A stretch of 64,000 bases of DNA, taken from positions 513,392-577,391 of the forward strand of contig NZ_PZJQ01000002.1 in NCBI RefSeq assembly GCF_003206065.1, read 5' to 3'. The position numbers and the translations under genes are program-made. How positions within the stretch are numbered: position 1 is the stretch's first letter; every line of letters begins with the position of its first letter. The DNA is from Salinicola halimionae (GTDB lineage: Bacteria > Pseudomonadota > Gammaproteobacteria > Pseudomonadales > Halomonadaceae). Shown piece after piece: positions 48,769 through 59,480 of this stretch. The notes under the pieces are model-generated. The model was not told the DNA's origin and did not search any database. It saw nothing but the letters and a program-made list of their open reading frames with translations.

Positions 48769-49683
48769 CTAGAGGTTGTCTGAACTCTCGTCGGCGGATG
48801 AGGCCGGCTTGCGACGGGCGCGAGGATGGGCCTGATCGTAGACCTCGGCGAGCTGTTGCCAGTCCAGGCGAGTGTAGATCTGCGTCGTCGAGAGGTTGGC
48901 ATGGCCCAACAGTTCCTGCACCGCGCGCAGGTCCTGGCTCGATTCCAGCAGGTGGCTGGCGAAGGAGTGGCGCAGCCGGTGAGGATGAAGATGCTCCGGC
49001 AGTCCCCTTTTGCGGGCCGTGTCGGCCAGCCGGCTCTGGATCGACCGATGCCCCAGGCGCCCGCCATGCTGGGCCACGAACAGGGCCGTTTCGCCTTCTC
49101 TCGCCAGCGCGCTGCGAAACCCGAGCCAGCTCTGGATGGCCTGGCTGGCGCGACTGCCCAGCGGCACCTGGCGGGGCTTGCCGCCCTTGCCCACGACGCG
49201 CACGTGGCGCTCGTCGAGACTGGCAAGATCGAGCGCTGCCAGTTCCGCCAGGCGCAGACCGCAGGAGTAGAAAAGTTCCAGCATGGCCTGATCGCGACAA
49301 TCGAGCGGGTCGTCGTCGTGGGGCGTGTCGAGAAAGTGGCCGAGCAGGTCGACATCGACCGGGCTGGGCAGATGGCGCGGCTGGCGTGGTGCCTGCGTCA
49401 GCTGTACCGGATTGTGATCGAGCTCCCCCCGACTGACCAGTTCATCGGCGAAACGCGATAGCGCGGCGCGGCGTCTAGCCAGCGTTCGCGGCGCCATGCC
49501 GCGGGTCCGCTCATGAGCCAGGTAACGCCGCAGCAGCGCGACATCGAGCTGGCGCCAGCTATGCACATCCTGCGTTTCGAGGTAGCCGATCAGTCCGCTG
49601 ATATCGCGTCGGTAGGCGTCCACCGTCGCCGGGCTGGCGCGCTGCGCCAGCCGTTTCAGAAAAGCATCAAGCGCGGCCTGCAC
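48769..49683 (-). CDS. xerC: Tyrosine recombinase XerC
   Basis: 304 residues. Catalytic residues: Arg in CGLRLAELAAL, Lys in VVGKGGKPR, HPHRLRHSFASH, His in LLGHANLSTTQIYTR and the final Tyr. With XerD it resolves chromosome dimers at dif. The GTG start at 49683 overlaps DUF484 by 17 bases and fits the family N-terminus; an ATG-initiated frame at 49776 lies inside DUF484. Confidence 0.93.
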   Translation of the reverse strand: MQAALDAFLKRLAQRASPATVDAYRRDISGLIGYLETQDVHSWRQLDVALLRRYLAHERTRGMAPRTLARRRAALSRFADELVSRGELDHNPVQLTQAPRQPRHLPSPVDVDLLGHFLDTPHDDDPLDCRDQAMLELFYSCGLRLAELAALDLASLDERHVRVVGKGGKPRQVPLGSRASQAIQSWLGFRSALAREGETALFVAQHGGRLGHRSIQSRLADTARKRGLPEHLHPHRLRHSFASHLLESSQDLRAVQELLGHANLSTTQIYTRLDWQQLAEVYDQAHPRARRKPASSADESSDNL

Positions 49684-50407
49684 CGGCCACCTCGGCACGC
49701 CGCAGGAGGCGGCTGACGACTTCACCCAGATATTCCGTGAACAGGGTATCCAGGGTGGCACGGAAATGCTCGCCATCGTGACTGGCCAGCAACAGGAAAC
49801 CGAGCGATTCTCCCTGGGTCAGCCGCGTGATGGCACAGGAGCCCGACACCTGCGGGGCATTGCAGTGAGGCAGCAGCGCTTGCCAGTCCTCGCGTTCAAG
49901 CGTGGTACAGCAGCTGGTCTGTTCGCTGAGCAGTCGCTCCAGGCGCTGGCGGGCGTCGTCGGTCAGGACGAACCGCGGTGGCTGCCAGGCGTTGGCGTTG
50001 TGCTGCGTCGCGTAGCAGGCCGGCGGTGTCTCCAGCCACAGGCCGATGCCCTGGGTCCGAAAGCGTTCGGCCAGTTGAGTCGACAGAGCCTCTGCCAGGG
50101 CATCGGCGTCTTCCGCCTCGACCAGACCGAGAACCAGCTCACGGGTCCGACGATATTGAGCCTCGTTGTAGCGCGCCGACTCGAGCAGGTTTTCGAGACG
50201 CCATTCCGCGTCCTCGGCCCGGTGGCGAAGATCCACCACCAGCCGTTCGAGCAGCGAGACGGCGCCGGGAATATTGGGGTGAGGCACCTTGAGTTGTTGC
50301 AGAAGCCCCTCTCGGCCAACGAAGAAGTCGGTGTGCTGCGCCAGCCACTCGGCGACCCGATCGGGATCCAGTGTCTGGCGAGGCTCGGGGACCTGGGCGC
50401 GTGACAT
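49667..50407 (-). CDS. DUF484 family protein
   Basis: 246 residues. DPDRVAEWLAQHTDFFVGRE opens the family, followed by IPGAVSLLERLVVDLR, a coiled segment and a GAF-like domain. DUF484 regularly sits between dapF and xerC in gammaproteobacteria; the function is not established. It overlaps xerC by 17 bases and is 93 bases after dapF. Confidence 0.9.
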   Translation of the reverse strand: MSRAQVPEPRQTLDPDRVAEWLAQHTDFFVGREGLLQQLKVPHPNIPGAVSLLERLVVDLRHRAEDAEWRLENLLESARYNEAQYRRTRELVLGLVEAEDADALAEALSTQLAERFRTQGIGLWLETPPACYATQHNANAWQPPRFVLTDDARQRLERLLSEQTSCCTTLEREDWQALLPHCNAPQVSGSCAITRLTQGESLGFLLLASHDGEHFRATLDTLFTEYLGEVVSRLLRRAEVAGAGRA

Positions 50408-50500
50408 GCGTGGGTTCTCCTGTAATCCCTACTGACAGGGCGGTCTTTCCGCCGCATCTTTTTTTAGTTTCAAGGCAGTTTATCAGTTCAAGGTTCTTTA

Positions 50501-51334
50501 TTAAGTCAAGGCGACTCGCCCTTCAAAGACGCGTTCGGCGGGGCCTGTCATGAACATTGGCGTCTCTGCGCCTTCCCAGGCCAGAGTCAGGCGACCGCCA
50601 CGCAGCACCACATCCACCGGGCTCTTCAATATCCCTCGGCGAATACCGCAGGCGACCGCCGCGCAGGCGCCGGTACCGCAGGCCAATGTCTCGCCGACCC
50701 CGCGCTCGAATACGCGTAGACGGATGGCATGCTCGGAGTCGATCTGCATGAAGCCAATGTTGGCCTGACGCGGGAAGCTCGAGTGATGCTGCAGTTTGGG
50801 TCCTAGTACGCTGACCGGGGCGTGATCGACGTCATCGACTTCGAGTACCGCATGGGGGTTGCCCATCGAAGCGACGCTGAAGGCGATGCTCTGGCCATCG
50901 ATCTCGAGGTAATGCATCGGTTCGTCGCTGTCGGCGGTAAACGGAATGTCGGACGGCGCAAAGCGCGGCGCGCCCATGTCGACCCGCACCCGGCCATCAG
51001 CGTCCACCTTGAGCGTCAGCGGGCCGCCCAGGGTTTCAACCTGAAATTCACGCTTGTGGGTCAAGCGCTGGTCGATCACGAAGCGGGCGAAGCAGCGCGC
51101 GCCATTGCCGCAATTTTCCACTTCTCCGCCGTCGGCGTTGAAGATGCGATAGCGGAAATCCATGTCCGGGTTGCGCGGTGGCTCCACCAGCAGCAACTGA
51201 TCGAAACCGACGCCGAAGTGGCGATCGGCCAGTTGGCGGATCTGCTCGTCACGCAGGTAGGCGCGCTGACTGATCAGATCGACCACCATGAAATCGTTGC
51301 CCAGGCCGTGCATCTTGGTGAAGTTCAGCAGCAT
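50501..51334 (-). CDS. dapF: Diaminopimelate epimerase
   Basis: 277 residues. It converts LL- to meso-diaminopimelate for lysine and peptidoglycan. The two catalytic cysteines are in ENCGNGARC (Cys75) and ACGTGACA (near 220). [13 protein letters not shown] is the conserved opening. It overlaps the lysA stop by one base (TGATG). Confidence 0.97.
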   Translation of the reverse strand: MLLNFTKMHGLGNDFMVVDLISQRAYLRDEQIRQLADRHFGVGFDQLLLVEPPRNPDMDFRYRIFNADGGEVENCGNGARCFARFVIDQRLTHKREFQVETLGGPLTLKVDADGRVRVDMGAPRFAPSDIPFTADSDEPMHYLEIDGQSIAFSVASMGNPHAVLEVDDVDHAPVSVLGPKLQHHSSFPRQANIGFMQIDSEHAIRLRVFERGVGETLACGTGACAAVACGIRRGILKSPVDVVLRGGRLTLAWEGAETPMFMTGPAERVFEGRVALT

Positions 51335-52638
51335 CAGCTGTTCTCCGGCTGTCGCGATGTCTTTGGCGACGTCTCTGTCGATGTCTCAGGTAAGCGTGAC
51401 TCCAGGGCCCACAGCGATTCGACACTCTCCCGTTGGCGAACCAGATGACTCGTGTTGCCGTCGACGAGGACTTCGGCAGGGCGGCCACGACTGTTGTAGT
51501 TGGATGCCATGGCGAAGCCGTAGGCGCCGGCCGAGCGCACCGCGAGTAGATCCCCTTCGGCGATTGCCAGTTGGCGTTCCTGGCCGAGAAAGTCGCCGCT
51601 TTCGCAGATCGGCCCCACCACGTCGTAGAAGGCGCTGTCGCGACTCGGGCGCGTATCGACCCGCTCGATCCGCTGCCATGCCTGATACAGCGACGGCCGG
51701 ATCAGATCGTTCATCCCGGCGTCGACGATGGCGAAGTTCTTGGTCTCGCCGGGCTTGAGATATTCGACCCGGGTCAACATCAGGCCGGCGTTGGCCGCGA
51801 TGGAACGGCCAGGCTCGAGCAGCAGTGTCAAATCTCGGCCCTGCAGGCGCTCGCGCACCGCAGCGACGAAATCTCCAGCCGCCGGTGGGCGTTCATCCTG
51901 ATAGGTCACGCCGAGGCCGCCGCCAATGTCGAGATGCTCGATGGCAATGCCGTGATCGGCGAGCCGGTCGATCAAGGCGAGCAGGCGGTCCAGCGCATCG
52001 AGATAGGGCGAGAGCTCGGTCAGCTGCGAGCCGATGTGGCAGTCCAGTCCCACGACCTTGAGACACGGCCGTTCGGCGGCCCAGGTGTAGAGATCGAATA
52101 CCTCTTCCGCGGCAACGCCGAACTTGTTGGCCTTGAGCCCGGTAGAGATGTATGGATGGGTTTTGGCATCGACGTCCGGATTGACGCGAATAGAGATGTT
52201 CGCCACCTGGCCGCGCTCGGCGGCAACTCGGTCGAGTCGCTCGAGCTCCGGGCGCGATTCGACGTTGAAGCATTTGATGCCGACTTCCAGCGCGCGGGCC
52301 ATTTCGTCGGCCTGCTTGGCAACGCCGGAGAAGACGACCTTGGACGGATCGCCACCGGCGGCGATCACTCGTTCCAGCTCGCCGACCGAAACGATATCGA
52401 AACCGGCGCCGAGGCGTGCCAGCACGTCGAGCACGGCGAGATTGGAGTTGGCCTTGAGCGCATAACAGACCAGATGCGGCATATCGCCCAGCGCATCACT
52501 GTAAGCTCGAAAATGCCGGGTCAAAGCAGCGCGCGAATAGACGTAGCAGGGGGTGCCGTACTGCTCGGCCAACTGGTTCAGAGCGACGTCTTCGGCGTAA
52601 AGGACGCCGTCGCGGAGGGGAAAGGCATCGAACGTCAC
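51334..52638 (-). CDS. lysA: Diaminopimelate decarboxylase
   Basis: 434 residues, PLP fold type III. PLP lysine Lys62 in [10 protein letters not shown], the phosphate site IGGGLGVTY, and active-site CESGDFLGQ. It makes lysine from meso-diaminopimelate. It overlaps lptM (ATGA) and dapF (TGATG), so it is translationally coupled. Confidence 0.97.
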   Translation of the reverse strand: MTFDAFPLRDGVLYAEDVALNQLAEQYGTPCYVYSRAALTRHFRAYSDALGDMPHLVCYALKANSNLAVLDVLARLGAGFDIVSVGELERVIAAGGDPSKVVFSGVAKQADEMARALEVGIKCFNVESRPELERLDRVAAERGQVANISIRVNPDVDAKTHPYISTGLKANKFGVAAEEVFDLYTWAAERPCLKVVGLDCHIGSQLTELSPYLDALDRLLALIDRLADHGIAIEHLDIGGGLGVTYQDERPPAAGDFVAAVRERLQGRDLTLLLEPGRSIAANAGLMLTRVEYLKPGETKNFAIVDAGMNDLIRPSLYQAWQRIERVDTRPSRDSAFYDVVGPICESGDFLGQERQLAIAEGDLLAVRSAGAYGFAMASNYNSRGRPAEVLVDGNTSHLVRQRESVESLWALESRLPETSTETSPKTSRQPENS

Positions 52639-52925
52639 GGTAGTGCCTCTGCGCTCGGTTGGGTGGCTGCCGGGGCTGGACTCGCCTGCGGCGATGTCAG
52701 CTGTCGGCGCTGCGCGTCGGGGCTGCCTTGACCGGGAGCCTGCTTCGATGAGACTGGCTGCGCTTCCTCGTGGCCGCCCTGGGGGTCGTAGGTCTCCGAG
52801 GAGTCGCTGTCACCGGGCATGTAGAGCGGTCCTTTCTGGCCGCAACCGGTCAGCATCAATAGCGATAGAGCCAGCACCAACGACATCGGCATTCGCGCGG
52901 CAAGACCGGAAACCTTACGAGACAT
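52635..52925 (-). CDS. lptM: LPS-assembly lipoprotein LptM (YifL)
   Basis: 96 residues. Signal peptide with lipobox [13 protein letters not shown], the strongly conserved LptM sequence; the tail is Q/P/S/E-rich. LptM stabilises the LptD outer-membrane translocon (family knowledge from E. coli). The start at 52925 overlaps the argH end by 11 bases; a second Met at 52892 could also be used. Confidence 0.88.
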   Translation of the reverse strand: MSRKVSGLAARMPMSLVLALSLLMLTGCGQKGPLYMPGDSDSSETYDPQGGHEEAQPVSSKQAPGQGSPDAQRRQLTSPQASPAPAATQPSAEALP

Positions 52926-54327
52926 GATGGCTCTCCTGCAGCATGGCAAGGGCATCACGTGCCCGCTGAGCAGCGGCACGAACCTGATCGGGCGCGGTAC
53001 CGCCGATATGGTTACGCGCGGCAACCGACCCTTCCAGCGTCAGCACCTCGAAGACATCCTCATTGATCACCTCGGAGAAACGCTGGAGTTCCTCGAGCGA
53101 CATCTCGGAGAGATCCTTGCTCTGCTCGATGCCATAGGCGACTGCCTTGCCGACGATCTCGTGGGCATCGCGGAACGCCACCCCGGCACGTACCAGATAA
53201 TCGGCCAGATCGGTGGCGGTCGAGAAACCGCGGCGCGCGGCCTCGAGCATGCTGTTCGGCTTGGCCACCAGCGCCGGTGCCATGTCGGCGAAGGCGCGCA
53301 GGCAACCCTTGACCGTGTCGAGGGTGTCGAACAGCGGTTCCTTGTCTTCCTGATTATCCTTGTTGTACGCCAACGGCTGAGATTTCATCAGCGTCAACAG
53401 GCTCATCAGATGGCCGTAGACGCGGCCGGTCTTGCCGCGCACCAGCTCGGGCACGTCCGGGTTCTTTTTCTGCGGCATGATCGATGAGCCAGTGCAGAAG
53501 CGATCCGGCAAATCGACGAAGTCGAACTGGGCGCTGGCCCACAGCACCATCTCTTCGCTCATGCGCGAGAGGTGCATCAGCAGAATGCTGGCGAAGGCGG
53601 TGAACTCGATGGCGAAGTCGCGATCACTGACAGCGTCCAGCGAGTTCTCTGCCGGCCGGTCGAAGCCAAGCAGTTCGGCGGTGACATGGCGATCGATGGG
53701 ATAGGTCGTGCCAGCCAGGGCAGCGGCGCCGAGCGGCAGCACGTTGACCCGCTTGCGGCAGTCGAGCAGGCGCTCGTGATCCCGTGTCAGCATCTCCTGC
53801 CATGCCAGCAGATGGTGGCCGAAGGTGACCGGCTGCGCCGTCTGCAGATGAGTGAAGCCAGGCATGATGGTATCCGCTTCACGGTCGGCGAGCTCGATCA
53901 GGCCGCTGCGCAGGCGTGAAAGCTCGGCAGCCACGGTATCGATCTCATCACGTAAATAGAGCCGGATGTCGGTAGCGATCTGGTCATTGCGCGAGCGCCC
54001 GGTATGCAGCTTCTTGCCGGTGATGCCGATCTTGTCGGTCAGCCGCGCTTCGATGTTCATGTGAATGTCTTCGAGCGCAATCGACCACTCGACTTCGCCG
54101 CGTTCGATCTCGCTCTCGATGGCTTTTAGGCCATCGATGATGCGATCACGCTCGTCGTCGGTCAGCACGCCGACTCGAGCCAGCATGGTGGCGTGAGCGA
54201 TCGAGCCGCGAATGTCGTGGTGGTAGAGACGCTTGTCGAACGGGATCGAAGCGGTGAAGGCGGCGACGAATGCATCAGTGGGTTCGCTGAAACGTCCGCC
54301 CCAGGATTGGTTGGTTGCCTGCGTCAT
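52915..54327 (-). CDS. argH: Argininosuccinate lyase
   Basis: 470 residues. It splits argininosuccinate into arginine and fumarate. The fumarase/aspartase signature is [12 protein letters not shown], with [12 protein letters not shown] and [20 protein letters not shown] as further conserved blocks. It leads the lptM-lysA-dapF block and diverges from hemC. Confidence 0.97.
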   Translation of the reverse strand: MTQATNQSWGGRFSEPTDAFVAAFTASIPFDKRLYHHDIRGSIAHATMLARVGVLTDDERDRIIDGLKAIESEIERGEVEWSIALEDIHMNIEARLTDKIGITGKKLHTGRSRNDQIATDIRLYLRDEIDTVAAELSRLRSGLIELADREADTIMPGFTHLQTAQPVTFGHHLLAWQEMLTRDHERLLDCRKRVNVLPLGAAALAGTTYPIDRHVTAELLGFDRPAENSLDAVSDRDFAIEFTAFASILLMHLSRMSEEMVLWASAQFDFVDLPDRFCTGSSIMPQKKNPDVPELVRGKTGRVYGHLMSLLTLMKSQPLAYNKDNQEDKEPLFDTLDTVKGCLRAFADMAPALVAKPNSMLEAARRGFSTATDLADYLVRAGVAFRDAHEIVGKAVAYGIEQSKDLSEMSLEELQRFSEVINEDVFEVLTLEGSVAARNHIGGTAPDQVRAAAQRARDALAMLQESHHVS

Positions 54328-54685
54328 CGAAAATCGAGCTCTGCGTGGTCTGCGAATGGAAAAAGTCTACGAAACGGGTCCATGAAGCGCTAACCCGAGT
54401 GTATCAGAGACGGTGTTGGCATAGGGTGACGTAAAGAAGGTGATGTAGAGAGGGTGACGTAAATAGGGAATGTCGAAGAGGTGGAAGGTAGAAAGAGCGG
54501 TGGAAAACGGTGCCGAGAAGCCCTAAAGGCTGTCGACCCGTCAGTGGCGCGCTCGATTTTTACTCATTCGGCGACTGCTTTATCATGTAAGCCAAGGTTC
54601 GCGGATGCGAACACCCACTTGGCGACGAATCGAAGGCACCCGCTGGCGGTGCTGCCGGTGACGACCATTCGACCCGGAGAACGGC
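54328..54685. other. argH/hemC divergent gap with tandem repeat and promoter
   Basis: A 14-bp unit repeats at 54426-54439, 54440-54453 and 54454-54467 (GGTGACGTAAAGAA and variants), with degenerate copies to about 54495. TTTACT (54559-54564) and TATCAT (54581-54586), spaced 16, could be the hemC promoter. No gene was recognised. Confidence 0.5.
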
Positions 54686-55636
54686 GTGCTCGACGCTAAT
54701 AGATTGAGAATCGCAACCCGCAAGAGCGCGTTGGCGCTGTGGCAGGCCGAACACGTCAAGACGCTGCTGGAACAGTTTCACCCGCACCTGAGCGTCGAAC
54801 TGGTGCCATTATCCACTCGTGGCGACCAGATTCTTGATACGCCGCTGGCGAAGATCGGCGGCAAGGCGCTGTTCGTCAAGGAACTCGAGGAGGCAATGCT
54901 CGATGGGCGGGCAGATCTGGCCGTGCATTCGATGAAAGACGTACCGATGCAGTTCCCCGAGGGGCTGGGTCTATCGGTGATCCTGGAAAGTGGCGCGCCC
55001 ACTGATGCCTTCGTCTCCAACGACTATGCTGGCGTCGATGCGCTGCCCGAAGGAGCGCGGATCGGGACTTCCAGCCTGCGGCGCGGGCTCCAGATCAGCG
55101 CGCGTCGGCCGGATCTCGAAGTGCTGCCGTTACGTGGCAACGTACAGACGCGACTGGGCAAGCTTGATGCGGGTGATTTCGAAGCGATCATCCTGGCCAC
55201 GACAGGCCTGCAACGGCTCCAGCTTGGCGAGAGAATCACCGCCGAGCTGGCGCCGGAAGAGAGCCTGCCGGCCTGCGGTCAAGGTGCGCTGGGTATCGAA
55301 TGTCGTCACGACGACGCGGAACTGATCACCCTGCTGGCGCCGCTGGATCACGCCGCGACAGCGACGCGGGTGCGCGCCGAGCGGGCGCTGAATACGCGTC
55401 TGGACGGCGGCTGCCAAGTGCCCATTGGTGGCTATGCCGTGCTCGAGAATGGTGGCGATACGCTATGGCTGCGTGGACTGGTGGGGCATCCAGATGGCTC
55501 GACGGTGTTGCGTGCCGAAAGCCGAGGGTCAGCCATGGAGCCCGAATCGTTGGGGATTCGCGTGGCGGAAGATCTGCTCGCGCAGGGCGCCGGCGAGATT
55601 CTGTCCGAGGTTTACGGAAACGCTGGCAGCGACTGA
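54686..55636 (+). CDS. hemC: Hydroxymethylbilane synthase
   Basis: 316 residues, starting at GTG with GGAG 6 bases upstream. It polymerises four porphobilinogens into hydroxymethylbilane. The dipyrromethane cofactor attaches to Cys243 in [28 protein letters not shown] and [15 protein letters not shown] are conserved. It overlaps hemD by one base. Confidence 0.96.
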   Translation: MLDANRLRIATRKSALALWQAEHVKTLLEQFHPHLSVELVPLSTRGDQILDTPLAKIGGKALFVKELEEAMLDGRADLAVHSMKDVPMQFPEGLGLSVILESGAPTDAFVSNDYAGVDALPEGARIGTSSLRRGLQISARRPDLEVLPLRGNVQTRLGKLDAGDFEAIILATTGLQRLQLGERITAELAPEESLPACGQGALGIECRHDDAELITLLAPLDHAATATRVRAERALNTRLDGGCQVPIGGYAVLENGGDTLWLRGLVGHPDGSTVLRAESRGSAMEPESLGIRVAEDLLAQGAGEILSEVYGNAGSD

Positions 55637-56424
55637 TGTCGGACCGCGTGCTGCTGACCCGGCCGGGGCCGCGTGGCGCCGTTCTGGCGCGGGCGCTGAG
55701 AGAGACGGGCTACGCGCCAGTCTCTCTCGACGTGCTGCGCTTCGAGGCTTTGACACTCTCTGCCTCGGCGCGCGCCGCACTGCTCGATCTCGACCAGTTT
55801 CAAAGCGTCATCGTGGTCAGTCCTCAGGCGGCGACGTGTCTTGCTGAAGCCATTGCGTCATACTGGCCGCAGTTGCCACAGGGTCTGCGTTTCTATGCCA
55901 TTGGCGAAGCCACGGCGAAGACGCTCCATGCCGAACTGGGTGTGCCGGCGGTCATTCCGTCACGAGCCGGCGGTGAGGACAGCGAGGCGCTATTGGCAGT
56001 GGCATCGCTCAAAGTCGTGGCCGGCAAGCGGCTTCTACTGGCTCGCGGTGAAGAGGGGCGGGAGTTACTGCGGGAGCGACTGCGGGAACGCGGCGCCGAA
56101 GTCGAAGTTCTGGCTCTTTATCGACGTCGATATCGCCCTCCGTCTTCTCCGGCGGATGCGTGGCTGGCGGAAGGGGATTTCGCCGCCCTGGTGGTGACGA
56201 GCGGGGAAATATTGCAACATTTGGTCACATGGTGTGGCCCAGTAGCGTTGAACCAACCGCTAATCGTCTCGAGTCAACGGTTGGCTACACTGGCGGGGAC
56301 GCTGGGGTTCGACTCGCTGCATGTGGCGTCGGGTGCATCTCCGGCGGCACTGAGCGCCGAGGTTCGCGCGGTGCTCGATTCAAGGGGCGCCACCTTCGAT
56401 CAGGGTGATCACGAAAAAGGCTAG
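55636..56424 (+). CDS. hemD: Uroporphyrinogen-III synthase
   Basis: 262 residues. It closes hydroxymethylbilane to uroporphyrinogen III. The family is poorly conserved; recognisable are VLLTRPGPRG, VIVVSPQAATCLAEAI and AIGEATAKTLHAELGV, LLARGEEGRELLRERL. The start overlaps the hemC stop (TGATG). Confidence 0.93.
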   Translation: MSDRVLLTRPGPRGAVLARALRETGYAPVSLDVLRFEALTLSASARAALLDLDQFQSVIVVSPQAATCLAEAIASYWPQLPQGLRFYAIGEATAKTLHAELGVPAVIPSRAGGEDSEALLAVASLKVVAGKRLLLARGEEGRELLRERLRERGAEVEVLALYRRRYRPPSSPADAWLAEGDFAALVVTSGEILQHLVTWCGPVALNQPLIVSSQRLATLAGTLGFDSLHVASGASPAALSAEVRAVLDSRGATFDQGDHEKG

Positions 56425-56430
56425 CGATAG

Positions 56431-58167
56431 ATGAGCAAGCAAAGTAAAGACCAGCAACCGCCGTCGGCAACATCTTCCGGCGACAAGCAGGCGCCAGACG
56501 ATCAGACCGGGCCTGCCGGACAGAATCCGAAAGCGACCTCATCCGTGACGCCAAGTGCGGGCGACAGCCAGCCGTCGTCGCCAGCCGGGTCGTCCGCGAC
56601 AACCGACCCGACCACGCCAGAACCTGCCAAGACCCAGCCGATCAAACCGGATGTGGTGCAACCGGCCGCTACTGACGCCGCCACCGGCAAGCCGCGTGCC
56701 AGCCGTGATGCGACGAGCACTTCGACAACCCCGACCGAGTCTGGAACGACTGGCAGAACGGGTTCCGTTGGCGAGCCCAAGTCGACCGGCGGCACCAAGG
56801 CGGAGAACATCGAGACAAACAGCAACAAGGCGGGAAGTGGCAAGGCGGAGAGCCCCGGCAAGAATGACAAGCCCCGCACGGCGACGGCGAGTGGCGCCAA
56901 GGCGTCGGCATCTGGCGTTGCTGGCAAGCCCGACGCCGCGAGCGGCAAGAAGAGCGGTGCAAGTGGCAAGTCGAGCGGTTCGACCTCAACGCCGAAGGGC
57001 GGTGCGCAACCTCCCGCTGGCGGTGGCTCGACGTCCGGCAATGGCAAGCGTGACAATGGTGGCAGGTTGGGGTTGCTGGCTTTGATTCTCGTGATCGTGC
57101 TGGCGATTGTCGTTGCTGTCGTCGGCTACCGCGGATGGCAGAAAATCCAGCAGCAGCAGACCCAGTTGAGCCAGATCGGCGCCAACAGCACCACGCTCGA
57201 TCAGCTCGAGTCGAAAGTCGGTGAACTCGACCAGAATCGCCAGCAAAACCTGAAGATGATGCGTGGCGAGTTCGATCAATACCGCCAGAAGCTCGATGAC
57301 ACGCTGGACAAGGTGCTCAAGGAGCTGGCGCAGCAACAGCAGGCCGACCCGCGAGAGTGGCTGCACGCCGAGGCGGAGTATCTGCTGCGTCTGGCCAATC
57401 AGCGATTGCAGCTCGAGCGTGACGTCAAGGGCGCCAAGGCACTGCTGAATGCCGCCGACGAGCGCCTGCGCGAGGCCGATAACCCGGCTCTGGTACCGAT
57501 CCGGCGTGCCATCCAGTCCGAACTCGCCTCGCTCGATTCCGTGCCGGTCATCGATCGAACCGGGCTCTACCTGGCGTTGATGGCACAGCAGGAACAGCTG
57601 GCACGCCTGCCGTTGAAACAGGATATCGAAGAGATCGCCGCCGGCAAGGGCGACGCCAAGCCGACCGGTGGCTGGCGTCAGCAACTGGCTACCCTCGGCA
57701 GCGAGCTCAAGGATCTGGTGACCGTACGACGCCACGACCAGCCGCTGGAGGCATTGATCACGCCCCAGCAGGAATCGTACCTGCGCCAGAACGTGCGGCT
57801 GCTGCTCGAGCAGGCACAATTGGCCCTGTTGAAATCGGAGCCCAAGCTTTATCAGGCCAGTCTCGACAAGGCTCTTGAACTGGTCGAAGGCTACTACGCT
57901 ACCGATAACGATGGCGTGACCCATTCGATCGACAAGCTCAAGAGCCTTCGCGACAACGAGGTTCGCCCGGAGCTGCCGGACATCAGCCAATCCTCACAGC
58001 TGCTCAAGCGCTTCATCGAACAGCGCTTCGGTAACGGTGACGACTCTCGAGCGAGCGGCTCTCAGGCTGGCGGTTCCCAGAATGGTGGTGCAAACGGCGG
58101 CTCGCAGAAGGGCGGCGGGCAAGACGATAGCTCGACCGACGAATCGGCACAGGGAGAGGGCGCATGA
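56431..58167 (+). CDS. hemX: HemX family protein with long low-complexity N-terminus
   Basis: 578 residues (E. coli HemX is about 390). Residues 1-212 are disordered and rich in S, T, G, K, P and A; then one transmembrane helix (about 213-233, LLALILVIVLAIVVAVVGY) and a periplasmic coiled coil and domain (KIQQQQTQLSQ, LYLALMAQQEQLARLPL). HemX was annotated as a uroporphyrinogen methyltransferase, but this is doubtful. It lies 6 bases after hemD and overlaps hemY (ATGA). Confidence 0.9.
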   Translation: MSKQSKDQQPPSATSSGDKQAPDDQTGPAGQNPKATSSVTPSAGDSQPSSPAGSSATTDPTTPEPAKTQPIKPDVVQPAATDAATGKPRASRDATSTSTTPTESGTTGRTGSVGEPKSTGGTKAENIETNSNKAGSGKAESPGKNDKPRTATASGAKASASGVAGKPDAASGKKSGASGKSSGSTSTPKGGAQPPAGGGSTSGNGKRDNGGRLGLLALILVIVLAIVVAVVGYRGWQKIQQQQTQLSQIGANSTTLDQLESKVGELDQNRQQNLKMMRGEFDQYRQKLDDTLDKVLKELAQQQQADPREWLHAEAEYLLRLANQRLQLERDVKGAKALLNAADERLREADNPALVPIRRAIQSELASLDSVPVIDRTGLYLALMAQQEQLARLPLKQDIEEIAAGKGDAKPTGGWRQQLATLGSELKDLVTVRRHDQPLEALITPQQESYLRQNVRLLLEQAQLALLKSEPKLYQASLDKALELVEGYYATDNDGVTHSIDKLKSLRDNEVRPELPDISQSSQLLKRFIEQRFGNGDDSRASGSQAGGSQNGGANGGSQKGGGQDDSSTDESAQGEGA

Positions 58168-59387
58168 GAAAGCTGATCCTGCTGATCGTCTTCGGTCTGG
58201 CGGTCGGCGCGCTGTTCGGACAGCTGATGCAGTCGCTGCCGGGCTACTGGTTCATTCGTGTTGGCGACACCTCCATTCAGACCTCGTTCTGGTTCGGCTG
58301 CGTATTGCTGTTGGCCACCTTCCTGATACTGCATTTCCTGCTGCGTGCGTTGATGCGTCTGCGTCGGCCGGTGAGCCGGCTCAAGGTATGGAATAGCCGC
58401 ACCCGTCATCGCACGGCGATGAAGCGCACCGTTCGCGGATTGGTAGCGCTGGCGGAAGGCCGTTGGAAGCGAGCCGAGAAGTCTCTCACCAAGGCGGCTG
58501 ACGATTCCGGCACGCCGCTGGTCAACTATCTCTCCGCGGCGTTGGCGGCGCATTATCAGGGCCGTTACGAACAGGCCGACGTACTGCTCAAGCGGGCGCA
58601 TCACAGTACCGAGGGTGCCGATACGGCGGTGGGACTGGTGCAAGCTCAACTGATGCTGGATCGTCAGCAGTTCGAGGAAGCCTTGGCAACGTTGACGCGG
58701 CTGGAACAGCAGCTGCCGGAGCATCCGCAGGTGCTCAAGCTGCTCAAGCAGGCCTATCTCAGCGTCAATGACTGGGATGGCATGCGTCGCTTGCTGCCGC
58801 GTCTCGACAAGCATCGTCTGATCACTGAAGACGAGCGGCGCGAGCTCGATCAACGCGTCTATCGTGAGCTGCTGGCCCAGGCCGCGCTGCAGGAAGGCAA
58901 TCTGCAGCGAGTGCGTTCGCTGTGGGCGGATATGCCGGACGATCTACGAGGCGATGTCGAGCTGGTCGTGCTCTACGCCGAAGCGCTGATCCAGGGAGGC
59001 GAAGAAGGTGACGCCGAACGCCTGTTGCGTAACGCGCTCAAGGAGCACTGGGATACGCGACTGGTGCTGCGCTACGGGCTGCTCAACGTCGATGCCGCAC
59101 GCCAGCTGGTCTACGCCGAGAAGTGGCTTCAGGAACGCCCCAACGATCCGGACCTTCTGCTCACATTGGGTCGCCTGTCGCTGCGCAACGCATACTGGGG
59201 CAAGGCGCAGGAGTATTTCGAGGCGAGCCAGCGCCAGCGCCCGAGCGGAGTCGTCTGTGCCGAACTTGCGCGGCTCTACGCCAATCTCGGCGACCACAGC
59301 AAGAGCCAGCTCTACTACCGGCAGAGCGTAACGCTGCTCGACAAGTCGCTGCCGGCGTTGCCGCAACCCAGCGACATGACGCGCTGA
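58164..59387 (+). CDS. hemY: HemY family protein
   Basis: 407 residues. Two N-terminal helices (about 1-60) anchor a cytoplasmic or periplasmic TPR array; NYLSAALAAHYQGRYEQADVLL and AQLMLDRQQFEEAL are TPR helices. HemY is not protoporphyrinogen oxidase of Bacillus despite the name; its role in heme metabolism is unresolved. It ends in a terminator. Confidence 0.92.
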   Translation: MRKLILLIVFGLAVGALFGQLMQSLPGYWFIRVGDTSIQTSFWFGCVLLLATFLILHFLLRALMRLRRPVSRLKVWNSRTRHRTAMKRTVRGLVALAEGRWKRAEKSLTKAADDSGTPLVNYLSAALAAHYQGRYEQADVLLKRAHHSTEGADTAVGLVQAQLMLDRQQFEEALATLTRLEQQLPEHPQVLKLLKQAYLSVNDWDGMRRLLPRLDKHRLITEDERRELDQRVYRELLAQAALQEGNLQRVRSLWADMPDDLRGDVELVVLYAEALIQGGEEGDAERLLRNALKEHWDTRLVLRYGLLNVDAARQLVYAEKWLQERPNDPDLLLTLGRLSLRNAYWGKAQEYFEASQRQRPSGVVCAELARLYANLGDHSKSQLYYRQSVTLLDKSLPALPQPSDMTR

Positions 59388-59413
59388 TCCCGGAGGTCGA
59401 TCGATTGCTCTCC

Positions 59414-59437
59414 TGGGCGCCTGCGGGCGCCCTTTTT
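59414..59437 (+). terminator. Intrinsic terminator of hemCDXY
   Basis: GGGCGCC (59414-59420) pairs with GGCGCCC (59425-59431) around TGCG and is followed by six T. Confidence 0.9.
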
Positions 59438-59480
59438 TGTGTGTAATGGACCGCCGCAGGCCGGCTCGAGGAGGACTTGT

